The notes under the pieces: generated by a model
Seen by the model: only the letters and a program-made list of their open reading frames with translations
Told to the model about the DNA's origin: nothing
Databases searched by the model: none
Source: Inia geoffrensis
Taxonomy: Eukaryota; Chordata; Mammalia; Artiodactyla; Iniidae
Length of the DNA: 64,000 nucleotides
Reading direction: 5' to 3'
Assembly (NCBI GenBank): GCA_036417435.1
Contig: JAZAQT010000470.1
Coordinates: 596,791 to 660,790, forward strand
Part shown: positions 38,071 through 51,958 of the stretch, piece by piece
How positions within the stretch are numbered: position 1 is the stretch's first letter
Layout: every line of letters begins with the position of its first letter
Translations under genes and position numbers: made by a program

Positions 38071-39806
38071 TTGGCCAAAAAGGGCGTATGCGTTTTTTCC
38101 TGAATATATTCAGGAAAAAACGCATACGCCCTTTTTGGCCAACCAAGCAAGCCTGCAATGGAAATCCGCACTACAAGGAAGTCTCACTTCCCACGGATCC
38201 AAAGGGCCGTCCGAAAAAAGTGTAAAATCCAGAGAGGCAGGACAGGCCGTGGAGAACCGGCAGCCTTGTTATGCTGATGGGCGGGATGTAAATTGCCAAC
38301 AGCCACTCTGGAGAAGTGGATGGTGTTTCCTGGAACAAAGAAAAAACCAAGCTAGAGAGCCTAGGGCACTTCCACTTATGGTGCTATAGATTCGGAAAAT
38401 TTAAATGAAAAAGACACAGCCACACCAAAGTTTGGGGCTGCTCTGTGTACGGGATCCTTGACTATGGTACAACTTTAATAGCCCAGAAAGAGAAAAATGG
38501 ATATAGAAGTTGTGGTACGTCCCTACAATGGAATATCACTCAACAATGAAATCCATGGCAACACACCTGTAGCAGCATAATGACAGGATTTAGTTATGAT
38601 GATTCTAAGTGAAATAAGTCACACAGAAAAAGAAACATCATAAGATATCACTAATACCGGGAATGTAAACACGGCTACGTGTGAACTGCATTACAAAACA
38701 CAACAGAGTCTCACATTTACAAAAGAAACTTATGCTTGCTTAAGGGGAAAGGAGAGTGGGGAGGCTGCATAAAACCAGAGGTTGACATTAGGACAGATAC
38801 CATTCCATAAGCCAAATATATATTAGACAAGACCTACTCCTTCCTCAGCGAAATGGACTCAACACCCAGTATTCAAAACCTTGGAATATGCCTGACTATG
38901 AAGAAAATTAAAACCCATACATTTATAGGTCTCCATAAGAAAATCATTTGTGTACAGCACCATACACACAGCAGTGTCAATAAGCTAAATCCCCTTATAA
39001 AAATAAATTTGAAAAACAAAACACAAGGACTGTGAAATAGAGAGAAATTCTTAAATAAGTCCTTCAGGGCTTGTGAGGAATCTTGGATTTACCACCTCTA
39101 CATCCACAGCTGGGGGAGAGATAAGGCTGGACACTTGGGGCTGATACTATTGGTGAGGGAATGCAGACCCTTTGAGGTAATGGTGCATGGTTCCCATTGC
39201 ACGGGTCCCAAATCTCCACGTTTAAGGGATTTATCCTTCAGCTAAAATATGCATGGAAAACCCAGAATATGGTCCACGAAGTGATCAGGCATAATTTCTA
39301 AAACTCATCGTCATTTTCGCCCCCTGATACTCGACTTCGCCGTTCCAGATGCGATATTAACATTCTCCCCACTTGGAGAGTCAGTGCCTTTGACCTCTTG
39401 TTTGGCACAGTTTGCAATTTCTGTGGAAGATGAACAGGAATAAGGAGAACCAATGAGCGGCTAACTCGATGTGTTTGGACGGGCACATTGAACTCTGATT
39501 TCCCTACAGGAAGAAGAATTCACCAAAGGCTCAGCGGGCCATGCCGGAACGAGATTAGGGCCTGAAGCAATTCTTCGGGTTTGCGGTCAGCTCACAAGAA
39601 AGCGAGTTGAGAAAAGGAGATCTTTGGCACTGTAACTCACAATCCTGCAGAGTTCCAAATGACCCCTATCATCCAAAAATTTATTGAAGGAAGGCTGTGA
39701 AGAGGACTTGAACGCGACGCAGAATTGCAGAAAACAGATATCAGGGGGTAGATAAGAATTGCTCTGAAAGCGTAGGAAAAGAGGCAGCAGTTCGACAGTG
39801 ATGCAC
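38071..39806 (+). repeat. Monomer 22 (1736 bp)
   Basis: BamHI+, GTACGTCCC, CACCTGTAGC, GGTTGACATT, class S with CCTCAGCG, CATTGCACGGG, CGTCATTTTCG and CTCGACTTCG. Matches monomer 31 except for the BamHI-site base and CATTGCAC. Confidence 0.95.
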
Positions 39807-41542
39807 TTGGCCAAAAAGGGCGTATGCGTTTTTTCCTGAATATATTCAGGAAAAAACGCATACGCCCTTTTTGGCCAACCAAGCAAGCCTGCAATGGAAA
39901 TCCGCACTACAAGGAAGTCTCACTTCCCACGGATCCAAAGGGCCGTCCGAAAAAAGTGTAAAATCCAGAGAGGCAGGACAGGCCGTGGAGAACCGGCAGC
40001 CTTGTTATGCTGATGGGCGGGATGTAAATTGCCAACAGCCACTCTGGAGAAGTGGATGGTGTTTCCTGGAACAAAGAAAAAACCAAGCTAGAGAGCCTAG
40101 GGCACTTCCACTTATGGTGCTATAGATTCGGAAAATTTAAATGAAAAAGACACAGCCACACCAAAGTTTGGGGCTGCTCTGTGTACGGGATCCTTGACTA
40201 TGGTACAACTTTAATAGCCCAGAAAAAGAAAAATGGATATAGAAGTTGTGGTACATCCCTACAATGGAATATCACTCAACAATGAAATCCAGGGCAACAC
40301 ACCAGTAGAAGCATAATGACAGGATTTAGTTATGATGATTCTAAGTGAAATAAGTCACACAGAAAAAGAAACATCATAAGATATCACTAATACCGGGAAT
40401 GTAAACACGGCTACGTGTGAACTGCATTACAAAACACAACAGAGTCTCACATTTACAAAAGAAACTTATGCTTGCTTAAGGGGAAAGGAGAGTGGGGAGG
40501 CTGCATAAAACCAGAGGTTCACATTAGGACAGATACCATTCCATAAGCCAAATATATATTAGACAAGACCTACTCCTTGCTCAACAAAATGGACTCAACA
40601 CCCCGTATTCAAAACCTTGGAATATGCCTGACTATGAAGAAAATTAAAACCCATACATTTATAGGTCTCCATAAGAAAATCATTTGTGTACAGCACCATA
40701 CACACAGCAGTGTCAATAAGGTAAATCCCCTTATAAAAATAAATTTGAAAAACAAAACACAAGGACTGTGAAATAGAGAGAAATTCTTAAATAAGTCCTT
40801 CAGGGCTTGTGAGGAATCTTGGATTTACCACCTCTACATCCACAGCTGGGGGAGAGATAAGGCTGGACACTTGGGGCTGATACTATTGGTGAGGGAATGC
40901 AGACCCTTTGAGGTAATGGTGCATGGTTCCCATTCCACGGGTCCCAAATCTCCACGTTTAAGGGATTTATCCTTCAGCTAAAATATGCATGGAAAACCCA
41001 GAATATGGTCCACGAAGTGATCAGGCATAATTTCTAAAACTCATCGCCATTTTCGCCCCCTGATACTCGACTTCGCCGTTCCAGATGCGATATTAACATT
41101 CTCCCCACTTGGAGAGTCAGTGCCTTTGACCTCTTGTTTGGCACAGTTTGCAATTTCTGTGGAAGATGAACAGGAATAAGGAGAACCAATGAGCGGCTAA
41201 CTCGATGTGTTTGGACGGGCACATTGAACTCTGATTTCCCTACAGGAAGAAGAATTCACCAAAGGCTCAGCGGGCCATGCCGGAACGAGATTAGGGCCTG
41301 AAGCAATTCTTCGGGTTTGCGGTCAGCTCACAAGAAAGCGAGTTGAGAAAAGGAGATCTTTGGCACTGTAACTCACAATCCTGCAGAGTTCCAAATGACC
41401 CCTATCATCCAAAAATTTATTGAAGGAAGGCTGTGAAGAGGACTTGAACGCGACGCAGAATTGCAGAAAACAGATATCAGGGGGTAGATAAGAATTGCTC
41501 TGAAAGCGTAGGAAAAGAGGCAGCAGTTCGACAGTGATGCAC
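39807..41542 (+). repeat. Monomer 23 (1736 bp)
   Basis: BamHI+, private AGAAAAAGAAAAATGG, AAATCCAGGGC, AGTAGAAGC, class K, AATAAGGTAAATCC and CTCGACTTCG. Close to monomer 24. Confidence 0.95.
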
Positions 41543-43278
41543 TTGGCCAAAAAGGGCGTATGCGTTTTTTCCTGAATATATTCAGGAAAAAACGCATACG
41601 CCCTTTTTGGCCAACCAAGCAAGCCTGCAATGGAAATCCGCACTACAAGGAAGTCTCACTTCCCACGGATCCAAAGGGCCGTCCGAAAAAAGTGTAAAAT
41701 CCAGAGAGGCAGGACAGGCCGTGGAGAACCGGCAGCCTTGTTATGCTGATGGGCGGGATGTAAATTGCCAACAGCCACTCTGGAGAAGTGGATGGTGTTT
41801 CCTGGAACAAAGAAAAAACCAAGCTAGAGAGCCTAGGGCACTTCCACTTATGGTGCTATAGATTCGGAAAATTTAAATGAAAAAGACACAGCCACACCAA
41901 AGTTTGGGGCTGCTCTGTGTACGGGATCCTTGACTATGGTACAACTTTAATAGCCCAGAAAGAGAAAAATGGATATAGAAGTTGTGGTACATCCCTACAA
42001 TGGAATATCACTCAACAATGAAATCCAGGGCAACACACCAGTAGAAGCATAATGACAGGATTTAGTTATGATGATTCTAAGTGAAATAAGTCACACAGAA
42101 AAAGAAACATCATAAGATATCACTAATACCGGGAATGTAAACACGGCTACGTGTGAACTGCATTACAAAACACAACAGAGTCTCACATTTACAAAAGAAA
42201 CTTATGCTTGCTTAAGGGGAAAGGAGAGTGGGGAGGCTGCATAAAACCAGAGGTTCACATTAGGACAGATACCATTCCATAAGCCAAATATATATTAGAC
42301 AAGACCTACTCCTTGCTCAACAAAATGGACTCAACACCCCGTATTCAAAACCTTGGAATATGCCTGACTATGAAGAAAATTAAAACCCATACATTTATAG
42401 GTCTCCATAAGAAAATCATTTGTGTACAGCACCATACACACAGCAGTGTCAATAAGGTAAATCCCCTTATAAAAATAAATTTGAAAAACAAAACACAAGG
42501 ACTGTGAAATAGAGAGAAATTCTTAAATAAGTCCTTCAGGGCTTGTGAGGAATCTTGGATTTACCACCTCTACATCCACAGCTGGGGGAGAGATAAGGCT
42601 GGACACTTGGGGCTGATACTATTGGTGAGGGAATGCAGACCCTTTGAGGTAATGGTGCATGGTTCCCATTCCACGGGTCCCAAATCTCCACGTTTAAGGG
42701 ATTTATCCTTCAGCTAAAATATGCATGGAAAACCCAGAATATGGTCCACGAAGTGATCAGGCATAATTTCTAAAACTCATCGCCATTTTCGCCCCCTGAT
42801 ACTCGAGTTCGCCGTTCCAGATGCGATATTAACATTCTCCCCACTTGGAGAGTCAGGGCCTTTGACCTCTTGTTTGGCACAGTTTGCAATTTCTGTGGAA
42901 GATGAACAGGAATAAGGAGAACCAATGAGCGGCTAACTCGATGTGTTTGGACGGGCACATTGAACTCTGATTTCCCTACAGGAAGAAGAATTCACCAAAG
43001 GCTCAGCGGGCCATGCCGGAACGAGATTAGGGCCTGAAGCAATTCTTCGGGTTTGCGGTCAGCTCACAAGAAAGCGAGTTGAGAAAAGGAGATCTTTGGC
43101 ACTGTAACTCACAATCCTGCAGAGTTCCAAATGACCCCTATCATCCAAAAATTTATTGAAGGAAGGCTGTGAAGAGGACTTGAACGCGATGCAGAATTGC
43201 AGAAAACAGATATCAGGGGGTAGATAAGAATTGCTCTGAAAGCGTAGGAAAAGAGGCAGCAGTTCGACAGTGATGCAC
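41543..43278 (+). repeat. Monomer 24 (1736 bp)
   Basis: BamHI+, AAATCCAGGGC, AGTAGAAGC, class K, AATAAGGTAAATCC, GTCAGGGCC, and GCGATGCAG (shared with monomer 33). Confidence 0.95.
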
Positions 43279-45014
43279 TTGGCCAAAAAGGGCGTATGCG
43301 TTTTTTCCTGAATATATTCAGGAAAAAACGCATACGCCCTTTTTGGCCAACCAAGCAAGCCTGCAATGGAAATCCGCACTACAAGGAAGTCTCACTTCCC
43401 ACGGATCCAAAGGGCCGTCCGAAAAAAGTGTAAAATCCAGAGAGGCAGGACAGGCCGTGGAGAACCGGCAGCCTTGTTATGCTGATGGGCGGGATGTAAA
43501 TTGCCAACAGCCACTCTGGAGAAGTGGATGGTGTTTCCTGGAACAAAGAAAAAACCAAGCTAGAGAGCCTAGGGCACTTCCACTTATGGTGCTATAGATT
43601 CGGAAAATTTAAATGAAAAAGACACAGCCACACCAAAGTTTGGGGCTGCTCTGTGTACGGGATCCTTGACTATGGTACAACTTTAATAGCCCAGAAAGAG
43701 AAAAATGGATATAGAAGTTGTGGTACGTCCCTACAATGGAATATCACTCAACAATGAAATCCATGGCAACACACCAGTAGCAGCATAATGACAGGATTTA
43801 GTTATGATGATTCTAAGTGAAATAAGTCACACAGAAAAAGAAACATCATAAGATATCACTAATACCGGGAATGTAAACACGGCTACGTGTGAACTGCATT
43901 ACAAAACACAACAGAGTCTCACATTTACAAAAGAAACTTATGCTTGCTTAAGGGGAAAGGAGAGTTGGGAGGCTGCATAAAACCAGAGGTTGACATTAGG
44001 ACAGATACCATTCCATAAGCCAAATATATATTAGACAAGACCTACTCCTTCCTCAGCGAAATGGACTCAACACCCAGTATTCAAAACCTTGGAATATGCC
44101 TGACTATGAAGAAAATTAAAACCCATACATTTATAGGTCTCCATAAGAAAATCATTTGTGTACAGCACCATACACACAGCAGTGTCAATAAGCTAAATCC
44201 CCTTATAAAAATAAATTTGAAAAACAAAACACAAGGACTGTGAAATAGAGAGAAATTCTTAAATAAGTCCCTCAGGGCTTGTGAGGAATCTTGGATTTAC
44301 CACCTCTACATCCACAGCTGGGGGAGAGATAAGGCTGGACACTTGGGGCTGATACTATTGGTGAGGGAATGCAGACCCTTTGAGGTAATGGTGCATGGTT
44401 CCCATTCCACGGGTCCCAAATCTCCACGTTTAAGGGATTTATCCTTCAGCTAAAATATGCATGGAAAACCCAGAATATGGTCCACGAAGTGATCAGGCAT
44501 AATTTCTAAAACTCATCGCCATTTTCGCCCCCTGATACTCGAGTTCGCCGTTCCAGATGCGATATTAACATTCTCCCCACTTGGAGAGTCAGGGCCTTTG
44601 ACCTCTTGTTTGGCACAGTTTGCAATTTCTGTGGAAGATGAACAGGAATAAGGAGAACCAATGAGCGGCTAACTCGATGTGTTTGGACGGGCACATTGAA
44701 CTCTGATTTCCCTACAGGAAGAAGAATTCACCAAAGGCTCAGCGGGCCATGCCGGAACGAGATTAGGGCCTGAAGCAATTCTTCGGGTTTGCGGTCAGCT
44801 CACAAGAAAGCGAGTTGAGAAAAGGAGATCTTTGGCACTGTAACTCACAATCCTGCAGAGTTCCAAATGACCCCTATCATCCAAAAATTTATTGAAGGAA
44901 GGCTGTGAAGAGGACTTGAACGCGACGCAGAATTGCAGAAAACAGATATCAGGGGGTAGATAAGAATTGCTCTGAAAGCGTAGGAAAAGAGGCAGCAGTT
45001 CGACAGTGATGCAC
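43279..45014 (+). repeat. Monomer 25 (1736 bp)
   Basis: BamHI+, GTACGTCCC, private GAGTTGGGAGG, GGTTGACATT, class S with CCTCAGCG, GTCCCTCAGGG and GTCAGGGCC. GTCCCTCAGGG is shared only with monomer 32. Confidence 0.95.
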
Positions 45015-46750
45015 TTGGCCAAAAAGGGCGTATGCGTTTTTTCCTGAATATATTCAGGAAAAAACGCATACGCCCTTTTTGGCCAACCAAGCAAGCCTGC
45101 AATGGAAATCCGCACTACAAGGAAGTCTCACTTCCCACCGATCCAAAGGGCCGTCCGAAAAAAGTGTAAAATCCAGAGAGGCAGGACAGGCCGTGGAGAA
45201 CCGGCAGCCTTGTTATGCTGATGGGCGGGATGTAAATTGCCAACAGCCACTCTGGAGAAATGGATGGTGTTTCCTGGAACAAAGAAAAAACCAAGCTAGA
45301 GAGCCTAGGGCACTTCCACTTATGGTGCTATAGATTCGGAAAATTTAAATGAAAAAGACACAGCCACACCAAAGTTTGGGGCTGCTCTGTGTACGGGATC
45401 CTTGACTATGGTACAACTTTAATAGCACAGAAAGAGAAAAATGGATATAGAAGTTGTGGTACATCCCTACAATGGAATATCACTCAACAATGAAATCCAG
45501 GGCAACACACCAGTAGAAGCATAATGACAGGATTTAGTTATGATGATTCTAAGTGAAATAAGTCACACAGAAAAAGAAACATCATAAGATATCACTAATA
45601 CCGGGAATGTAAACACGGCTACGTGTGAACTGCATTACAAAACACAACAGAGTCTCACATTTACAAAAGAAACTTATGCTTGCTTAAGGGGAAAAGAGAG
45701 TGGGGAGGCTGCATAAAACCAGAGGTTCACATTAGGACAGATACCATTCCATAAGCCAAATATATATTAGACAAGACCTACTCCTTGCTCAACAAAATGG
45801 ACTCAACACCCCGTATTCAAAACCTTGGAATATGCCTGACTATGAAGAAAATTAAAACCCATACATTTATAGGTCTCCATAAGAAAATCATTTGTGTACA
45901 GCACCATACACACAGCAGTGTCAATAAGCTAAATCCCCTTATAAAAATAAATTTGAAAAACAAAACACAAGGACTGTGAAATAGAGAGAAATTCTTAAAT
46001 AAGTCCTTCAGGGCTTGTGAGGAATCTTGGATTTACCACCTCTACATCCACAGCTGGGGGAGAGATAAGGCTGGACACTTGGGGCTGATACTATTGGTGA
46101 GGGAATGCAGACCCTTTGAGGTAATGGTGCATGGTTCCCATTCCACGGGTCCCAAATCTCCACGTTTAAGGGATTTATCCTTCAGCTAAAATATGCATGG
46201 AAAACCCAGAATATGGTCCACGAAGTGATCAGGCATAATTTCTAAAACTCATCGCCATTTTCGCCCCCTGATACTCGAGTTCGCCGTTCCAGATGCGATA
46301 TTAACATTCTCCCCACTTGGAGAGTCAGTGCCTTTGACCTCTTGTTTGGCACAGTTTGCAATTTCTGTGGAAGATGAACAGGAATAAGGAGAACCAATGA
46401 GCGGCTAACTCGATGTGTTTGGACGGGCACATTGAACTCTGATTTCCCTACAGGAAGAAGAATTCACCAAAGGCTCAGCGGGCCATGTCGGAACGAGATT
46501 AGGGCCTGAAGCAATTCTTCGGGTTTTCGGTCAGCTCACAAGAAAGCGAGTTGAGAAAAGGAGATCTTTGGCACTGTAACTCACAATCCTGCAGAGTTCC
46601 AAATGACCCCTATCATCCAAAAATTTATTGAAGGAAGGCTGTGAAGAGGACTTGAACGCGACGCAGAATTGCAGAAAACAGATATCAGGGGGTAGATAAG
46701 AATTGCTCTGAAAGCGTAGGAAAAGAGGCAGCAGTTCGACAGTGATGCAC
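45015..46750 (+). repeat. Monomer 26 (1736 bp)
   Basis: BamHI-minus, GAGAAATGGATGG (shared with monomer 33), AATAGCACAG, AAATCCAGGGC, AGTAGAAGC, private GGGGAAAAGAG, class K with AATAAGCT, CCATGTCGG and GGTTTTCGG. Confidence 0.95.
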
Positions 46751-48486
46751 TTGGCCAAAAAGGGCGTATGCGTTTTTTCCTGAATATATTCAGGAAAAAA
46801 CGCATACGCCCTTTTTGGCCAACCAAGCAAGCCTGCAATGGAAATCCGCACTACAAGGAAGTCTCACTTCCCACCGATCCAAAGGGCCGTCCGAAAAAAG
46901 TGTAAAATCCAGAGAGGCAGGACAGGCCGTGGAGAACCGGCAGCCTTGTTATGCTGATGGGCGGGATGTAAATTGCCAACAGCCACTCTGGAGAAGTGGA
47001 TGGTGTTTCCTGGAACAAAGAAAAAACCAAGCTAGAGAGCCTAGGGCACTTCCACTTATGGTGCTATAGATTCGGAAAATTTAAATGAAAAAGACACAGC
47101 CACACCAAAGTTTGGGGCTGCTCTGTGTACGGGATCCTTGACTATGGTACAACTTTAATAGCCCAGAAAGAGAAAAATGGATATAGAAGTTGTGGTACAT
47201 CCCTACAATGGAATATCACTCAACAATGAAATCCAGGGCAACACACCAGTAGAAGCATAATGACAGGATTTAGTTATGATGATTCTAAGTGAAATAAGTC
47301 ACACAGAAAAAGAAACATCATAAGATATCACTAATACCGGGAATGTAAACACGGCTACGTGTGAACTGCATTACAAAACACAACAGAGTCTCACATTTAC
47401 AAAAGAAACTTATGCTTGCTTAAGGGGAAAGGAGAGTGGGGAGGCTGCATAAAACCAGAGGTTCACATTAGGACAGATACCATTCCATAAGCCAAATATA
47501 TATTAGACAAGACCTACTCCTTGCTCAACAAAATGGACTCAACACCCCGTATTCAAAACCTTGGAATATGCCTGACTATGAAGAAAATTAAAACCCATAC
47601 ATTTATAGGTCTCCATAAGAAAATCATTTGTGTACAGCACCATACACACAGCAGTGTCAATAAGGTAAATCCCCTTATAAAAATAAATTTGAAAAACAAA
47701 ACACAAGGACTGTGAAATAGAGAGAAATTCTTAAATAAGTCCTTCAGGGCTTGTGAGGAATCTTGGATTTACCACTTCTACATCCACAGCTGGGGGAGAG
47801 ATAAGGCTGGACACTTGGGGCTGATACTATTGGTGAGGGAATGCAGACCCTTTGAGGTAATGGTGCATGGTTCCCATTCCACGGGTCCCAAATCTCCACG
47901 TTTAAGGGATTTATCCTTCAGCTAAAATATGCATGGAAAACCCAGAATATGGTCCACGAAGTGATCAGGCATAATTTCTAAAACTCATCGCCATTTTCGC
48001 CCCCTGATACTCGAGTTCGCCGTTCCAGATGCGATATTAACATTCTCCCCACTTGGAGAGTCAGTGCCTTTGACCTCTTGTTTGGCACAGTTTGCAATTT
48101 CTGTGGAAGATGAACAGGAATAAGGAGAACCAATGAGCGGCTAACTCGATGTGTTTGGACGGGCACATTGAACTCTGATTTCCCTACAGGAAGAAGAATT
48201 CACCAAAGGCTCAGCGGGCCATGCCGGAACGAGATTAGGGCCTGAAGCAATTCTTCGGGTTTTCGGTCAGCTCACAAGAAAGCGAGTTGAGAAAAGGAGA
48301 TCTTCGGCACTGTACCTCACAATCCTGCAGAGTTCCAAATGACCCCTATCATCCAAAAATTTATTGAAGGAAGGCTGTGAAGAGGACTTGAACGCGACGC
48401 AGAATTGCAGAAAACAGATATCAGGGGGTAGATAAGAATTGCTCTGAAAGCGTAGGAAAAGAGGCAGCAGTTCGACAGTGATGCAC
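46751..48486 (+). repeat. Monomer 27 (1736 bp)
   Basis: BamHI-minus, AAATCCAGGGC, AGTAGAAGC, class K, AATAAGGTAAATCC, private ACCACTTCTAC, GGTTTTCGG, and CTTCGGCACTGTACCTC. Confidence 0.95.
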
Positions 48487-48558
48487 TTGGCCAAAAAGGG
48501 CGTATGCGTTTTTTCCTGAATATATTCAGGAAAAAACGCATACGACCTTTTTGGCCAA
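48487..48558. repeat. Palindrome with one mismatch (monomer 28)
   Basis: Position 48545 is A where all other copies have C (TACGACC instead of TACGCCC). The partner base in the left arm is unchanged, so the 36-bp stem would carry one mismatch. Monomer 29, otherwise nearly identical to monomer 28, has the intact palindrome. The change is therefore newer than, or was repaired after, that duplication. Confidence 0.9.
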
Positions 48559-50222
48559 CCAAGCAAGCCTGCAATGGAAATCCGCACTACAAGGAAGTCT
48601 CACTTCCCACCGATCCAAAGGGCCGTCCGAAAAAAGTGTAAAATCCAGAGAGGCAGGACAGGCCGTGGAGAACCGGCAGCCTTGTTATGCTGATGGGCGG
48701 GATGTAAATTGCCAACAGCCACTCTGGAGAAGTGGATGGTGTTTCCTGGAACAAAGAAAAAACCAAGCTAGAGAGCCTAGGGCACTTCCACTTATGGTGC
48801 TATAGATTCGGAAAATTTAAATGAAAAAGACACAGCCACACCAAAGTTTGGGGCTGCTCTGTGTACGGGATCCTTGACTATGGTACAACTTTAATAGCCC
48901 AGAAAGAGAAAAATGGATATAGAAGTTGTGGTACATCCCTACAATGGAATATCACTCAACAATGAAATCCATGGCAACACACCAGTAGCAGCATAATGAC
49001 AGGATTTAGTTATGATGATTCTAAGTGAAATAAGTCACACAGAAAAAGAAACATCATAAGATATCACTAATACCGGGAATGTAAACACGGCTACGTGTGA
49101 ACTGCATTACAAAACACAACAGAGTCTCACATTTACAAAAGAAACTTATGCTTGCTTAAGGGGAAAGGAGAGTGGGGAGGCTGCATAAAACCAGAGGTTC
49201 ATATTAGGACAGATACCATTCCATAAGCCAAATATATATTAGACAAGACCTACTCCTTGCTCAACGAAATGGACTCAACACCCCGTATTCAAAACCTAGG
49301 AATATGCCTGACTATGAAGAAAATTAAAACCCATACATTTATAGGTCTCCATAAGAAAATCATTTGTGTACAGCACCATACACACAGCAGTGTCAATAAG
49401 CTAAATCCCCTTATAAAAATAAATTTGAAAAACAAAACACAAGGACTGTGAAATAGAGAGAAATTCTTAAATAAGTCCTTCAGGGCTTGTGAGGAATCTT
49501 GGATTTACCACCTCTACATCCACAGCTGTGGGAGAGATAAGGCTGGACACTTGGGGCTGATACTATTGGTGAGGGAATGCAGACCCTTTGAGGTAATGGT
49601 GCATGGTTCCCATTCCACGGGTCCCAAATCTCCACGTTTAAGGGATTTATCCTTCAGCTAAAATATGCATGGAAAACCCAGAATATGGTCCACGAAGTGA
49701 TCAGGCATAATTTCTAACACTCATAGCCATTTTCGCCCCCTGATACTCGAGTTGGCCGTTCCAGATGCGATATTAACATTCTCCCCACTTGGAGAGTCAG
49801 TGCCTTTGACCACTTGTTTGGCACTGTTTGCAATTTCTGTGGAAGATGAACAGGAATAAGGAGAACCAATGAGCGGCTAACTCGATGTGTTTGGACGGGC
49901 ACATTGAACTCTGATTTCCCTACAGGAAGAAGAATTCACCAAAGGCTCAGCGTGCCATGCCGGAACGAGATTAGGGCCTGAAGCAATTCTTCGGGTTTGC
50001 GGTCAGCTCACAAGAAAGCGAGTTGAGAAAAGGAGATCTTTGGCACTGTAACTCACAATCCTGCAGAGTTCCAAATGACCCCTATCATCCAAAAATTTAT
50101 TGAAGGAAGGCTGTGAAGAGGACTTGAACGCGACGCAGAATTGCAGAAAACAGATATCAGGGGGTAGATAAGAATTGCTCTGAAAGCGTAGGAAAAGAGG
50201 CAGCAGTTCGACAGTGATGCAC
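48487..50222 (+). repeat. Monomer 28 (1736 bp)
   Basis: Mismatched palindrome, BamHI-minus, class E. AGCTGTGGG, CTAACACTCATAGCC, GAGTTGGCCG, GACCACTTG and CACTGTTTGC are present. Private CAGCGTGCC near 49953. Nearly identical to monomer 29. Confidence 0.95.
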
Positions 50223-51958
50223 TTGGCCAAAAAGGGCGTATGCGTTTTTTCCTGAATATATTCAGGAAAAAACGCATACGCCCTTTTTGGCCAACCAAGC
50301 AAGCCTGCAAAGGAAATCCGCACTACAAGGAAGTCTCACTTCCCACCGATCCAAAGGGCCGTCCGAAAAAAGTGTAAAATCCAGAGAGGCAGGACAGGCC
50401 GTGGAGAACCGGCAGCCTTGTTATGCTGATGGGCGGGATGTAAATTGCCAACAGCCACTCTGGAGAAGTGGATGGTGTTTCCTGGAACAAAGAAAAAACC
50501 AAGCTAGAGAGCCTAGGGCACTTCCACTTATGGTGCTATAGATTCGGAAAATTTAAATGAAAAAGACACAGCCACACCAAAGTTTGGGGCTGCTCTGTGT
50601 ACGGGATCCTTGACTATGGTACAACTTTAATAGCCCAGAAAGAGAAAAATGGATATAGAAGTTGTGGTACATCCCTACAATGGAATATCACTCAACAATG
50701 AAATCCATGGCAACACACCAGTAGCAGCATAATGACAGGATTTAGTTATGATGATTCTAAGTGAAATAAGTCACACAGAAAAAGAAACATCATAAGATAT
50801 CACTAATACCGGGAATGTAAACACGGCTACGTGTGAACTGCATTACAAAACACAACAGAGTCTCACATTTACAAAAGAAACTTATGCTTGCTTAAGGGGA
50901 AAGGAGAGTGGGGAGGCTGCATAAAACCAGAGGTTCATATTAGGACAGATACCATTCCATAAGCCAAATATATATTAGACAAGACCTACTCCTTGCTCAA
51001 CGAAATGGACTCAACACCCCGTATTCAAAACCTAGGAATATGCCTGACTATGAAGAAAATTAAAACCCATACATTTATAGGTCTCCATAAGAAAATCATT
51101 TGTGTACAGCACCATACACACAGCAGTGTCAATAAGCTAAATCCCCTTATAAAAATAAATTTGAAAAACAAAACACAAGGACTGTGAAATAGAGAGAAAT
51201 TCTTAAATAAGTCCTTCAGGGCTTGTGAGGAATCTTGGATTTACCACCTCTACATCCACAGCTGTGGGAGAGATAAGGCTGGACACTTGGGGCTGATACT
51301 ATTGGTGAGGGAATGCAGACCCTTTGAGGTAATGGTGCATGGTTCCCATTCCACGGGTCCCAAATCTCCACGTTTAAGGGATTTATCCTTCAGCTAAAAT
51401 ATGCATGGAAAACCCAGAATATGGTCCACGAAGTGATCAGGCATAATTTCTAACACTCATAGCCATTTTCGCCCCCTGATACTCGAGTTGGCCGTTCCAG
51501 ATGCGATATTAACATTCTCCCCACTTGGAGAGTCAGTGCCTTTGACCACTTGTTTGGCACTGTTTGCAATTTCTGTGGAAGATGAACAGGAATAAGGAGA
51601 ACCAATGAGCGGCTAACTCGATGTGTTTGGACGGGCACATTGAACTCTGATTTCCCTACAGGAAGAAGAATTCACCAAAGGCTCAGCGGGCCATGCCGGA
51701 ACGAGATTAGGGCCTGAAGCAATTCTTCGGGTTTGCGGTCAGCTCACAAGAAAGCGAGTTGAGAAAAGGAGATCTTTGGCACTGTAACTCACAATCCTGC
51801 AGAGTTCCAAATGACCCCTATCATCCAAAAATTTATTGAAGGAAGGCTGTGAAGAGGACTTGAACGCGACGCAGAATTGCAGAAAACAGATATCAGGGGG
51901 TAGATAAGAATTGCTCTGAAAGCGTAGGAAAAGAGGCAGCAGTTCGACAGTGATGCAC
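50223..51958 (+). repeat. Monomer 29 (1736 bp)
   Basis: TGCAAAGGAAATCC, BamHI-minus, class E, and the same right-part markers as monomers 20 and 28. It differs from monomer 28 at the palindrome mismatch, the TGCAAAGG site and CAGCGGGCC. Confidence 0.95.

Larger units (their letters stand above)
35640..40120. repeat. Segmental duplication C, copy 1 (partner ~51264-55744)
   Basis: At an offset of 15,624 bp (nine monomers) the variant series of monomers 20, 21 and 22 reappears in monomers 29, 30 and 31. Shared markers are CTAACACTCATAGCC, TGCAAAGG, CCCAACAGG, CACCTGTAGC, CCTCAGCG and CTCGACTTCG. Differences seen include 36487, the BamHI-site base of monomer 22, and the CATTGCAC change. Edges are approximate. 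Confidence 0.8.
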
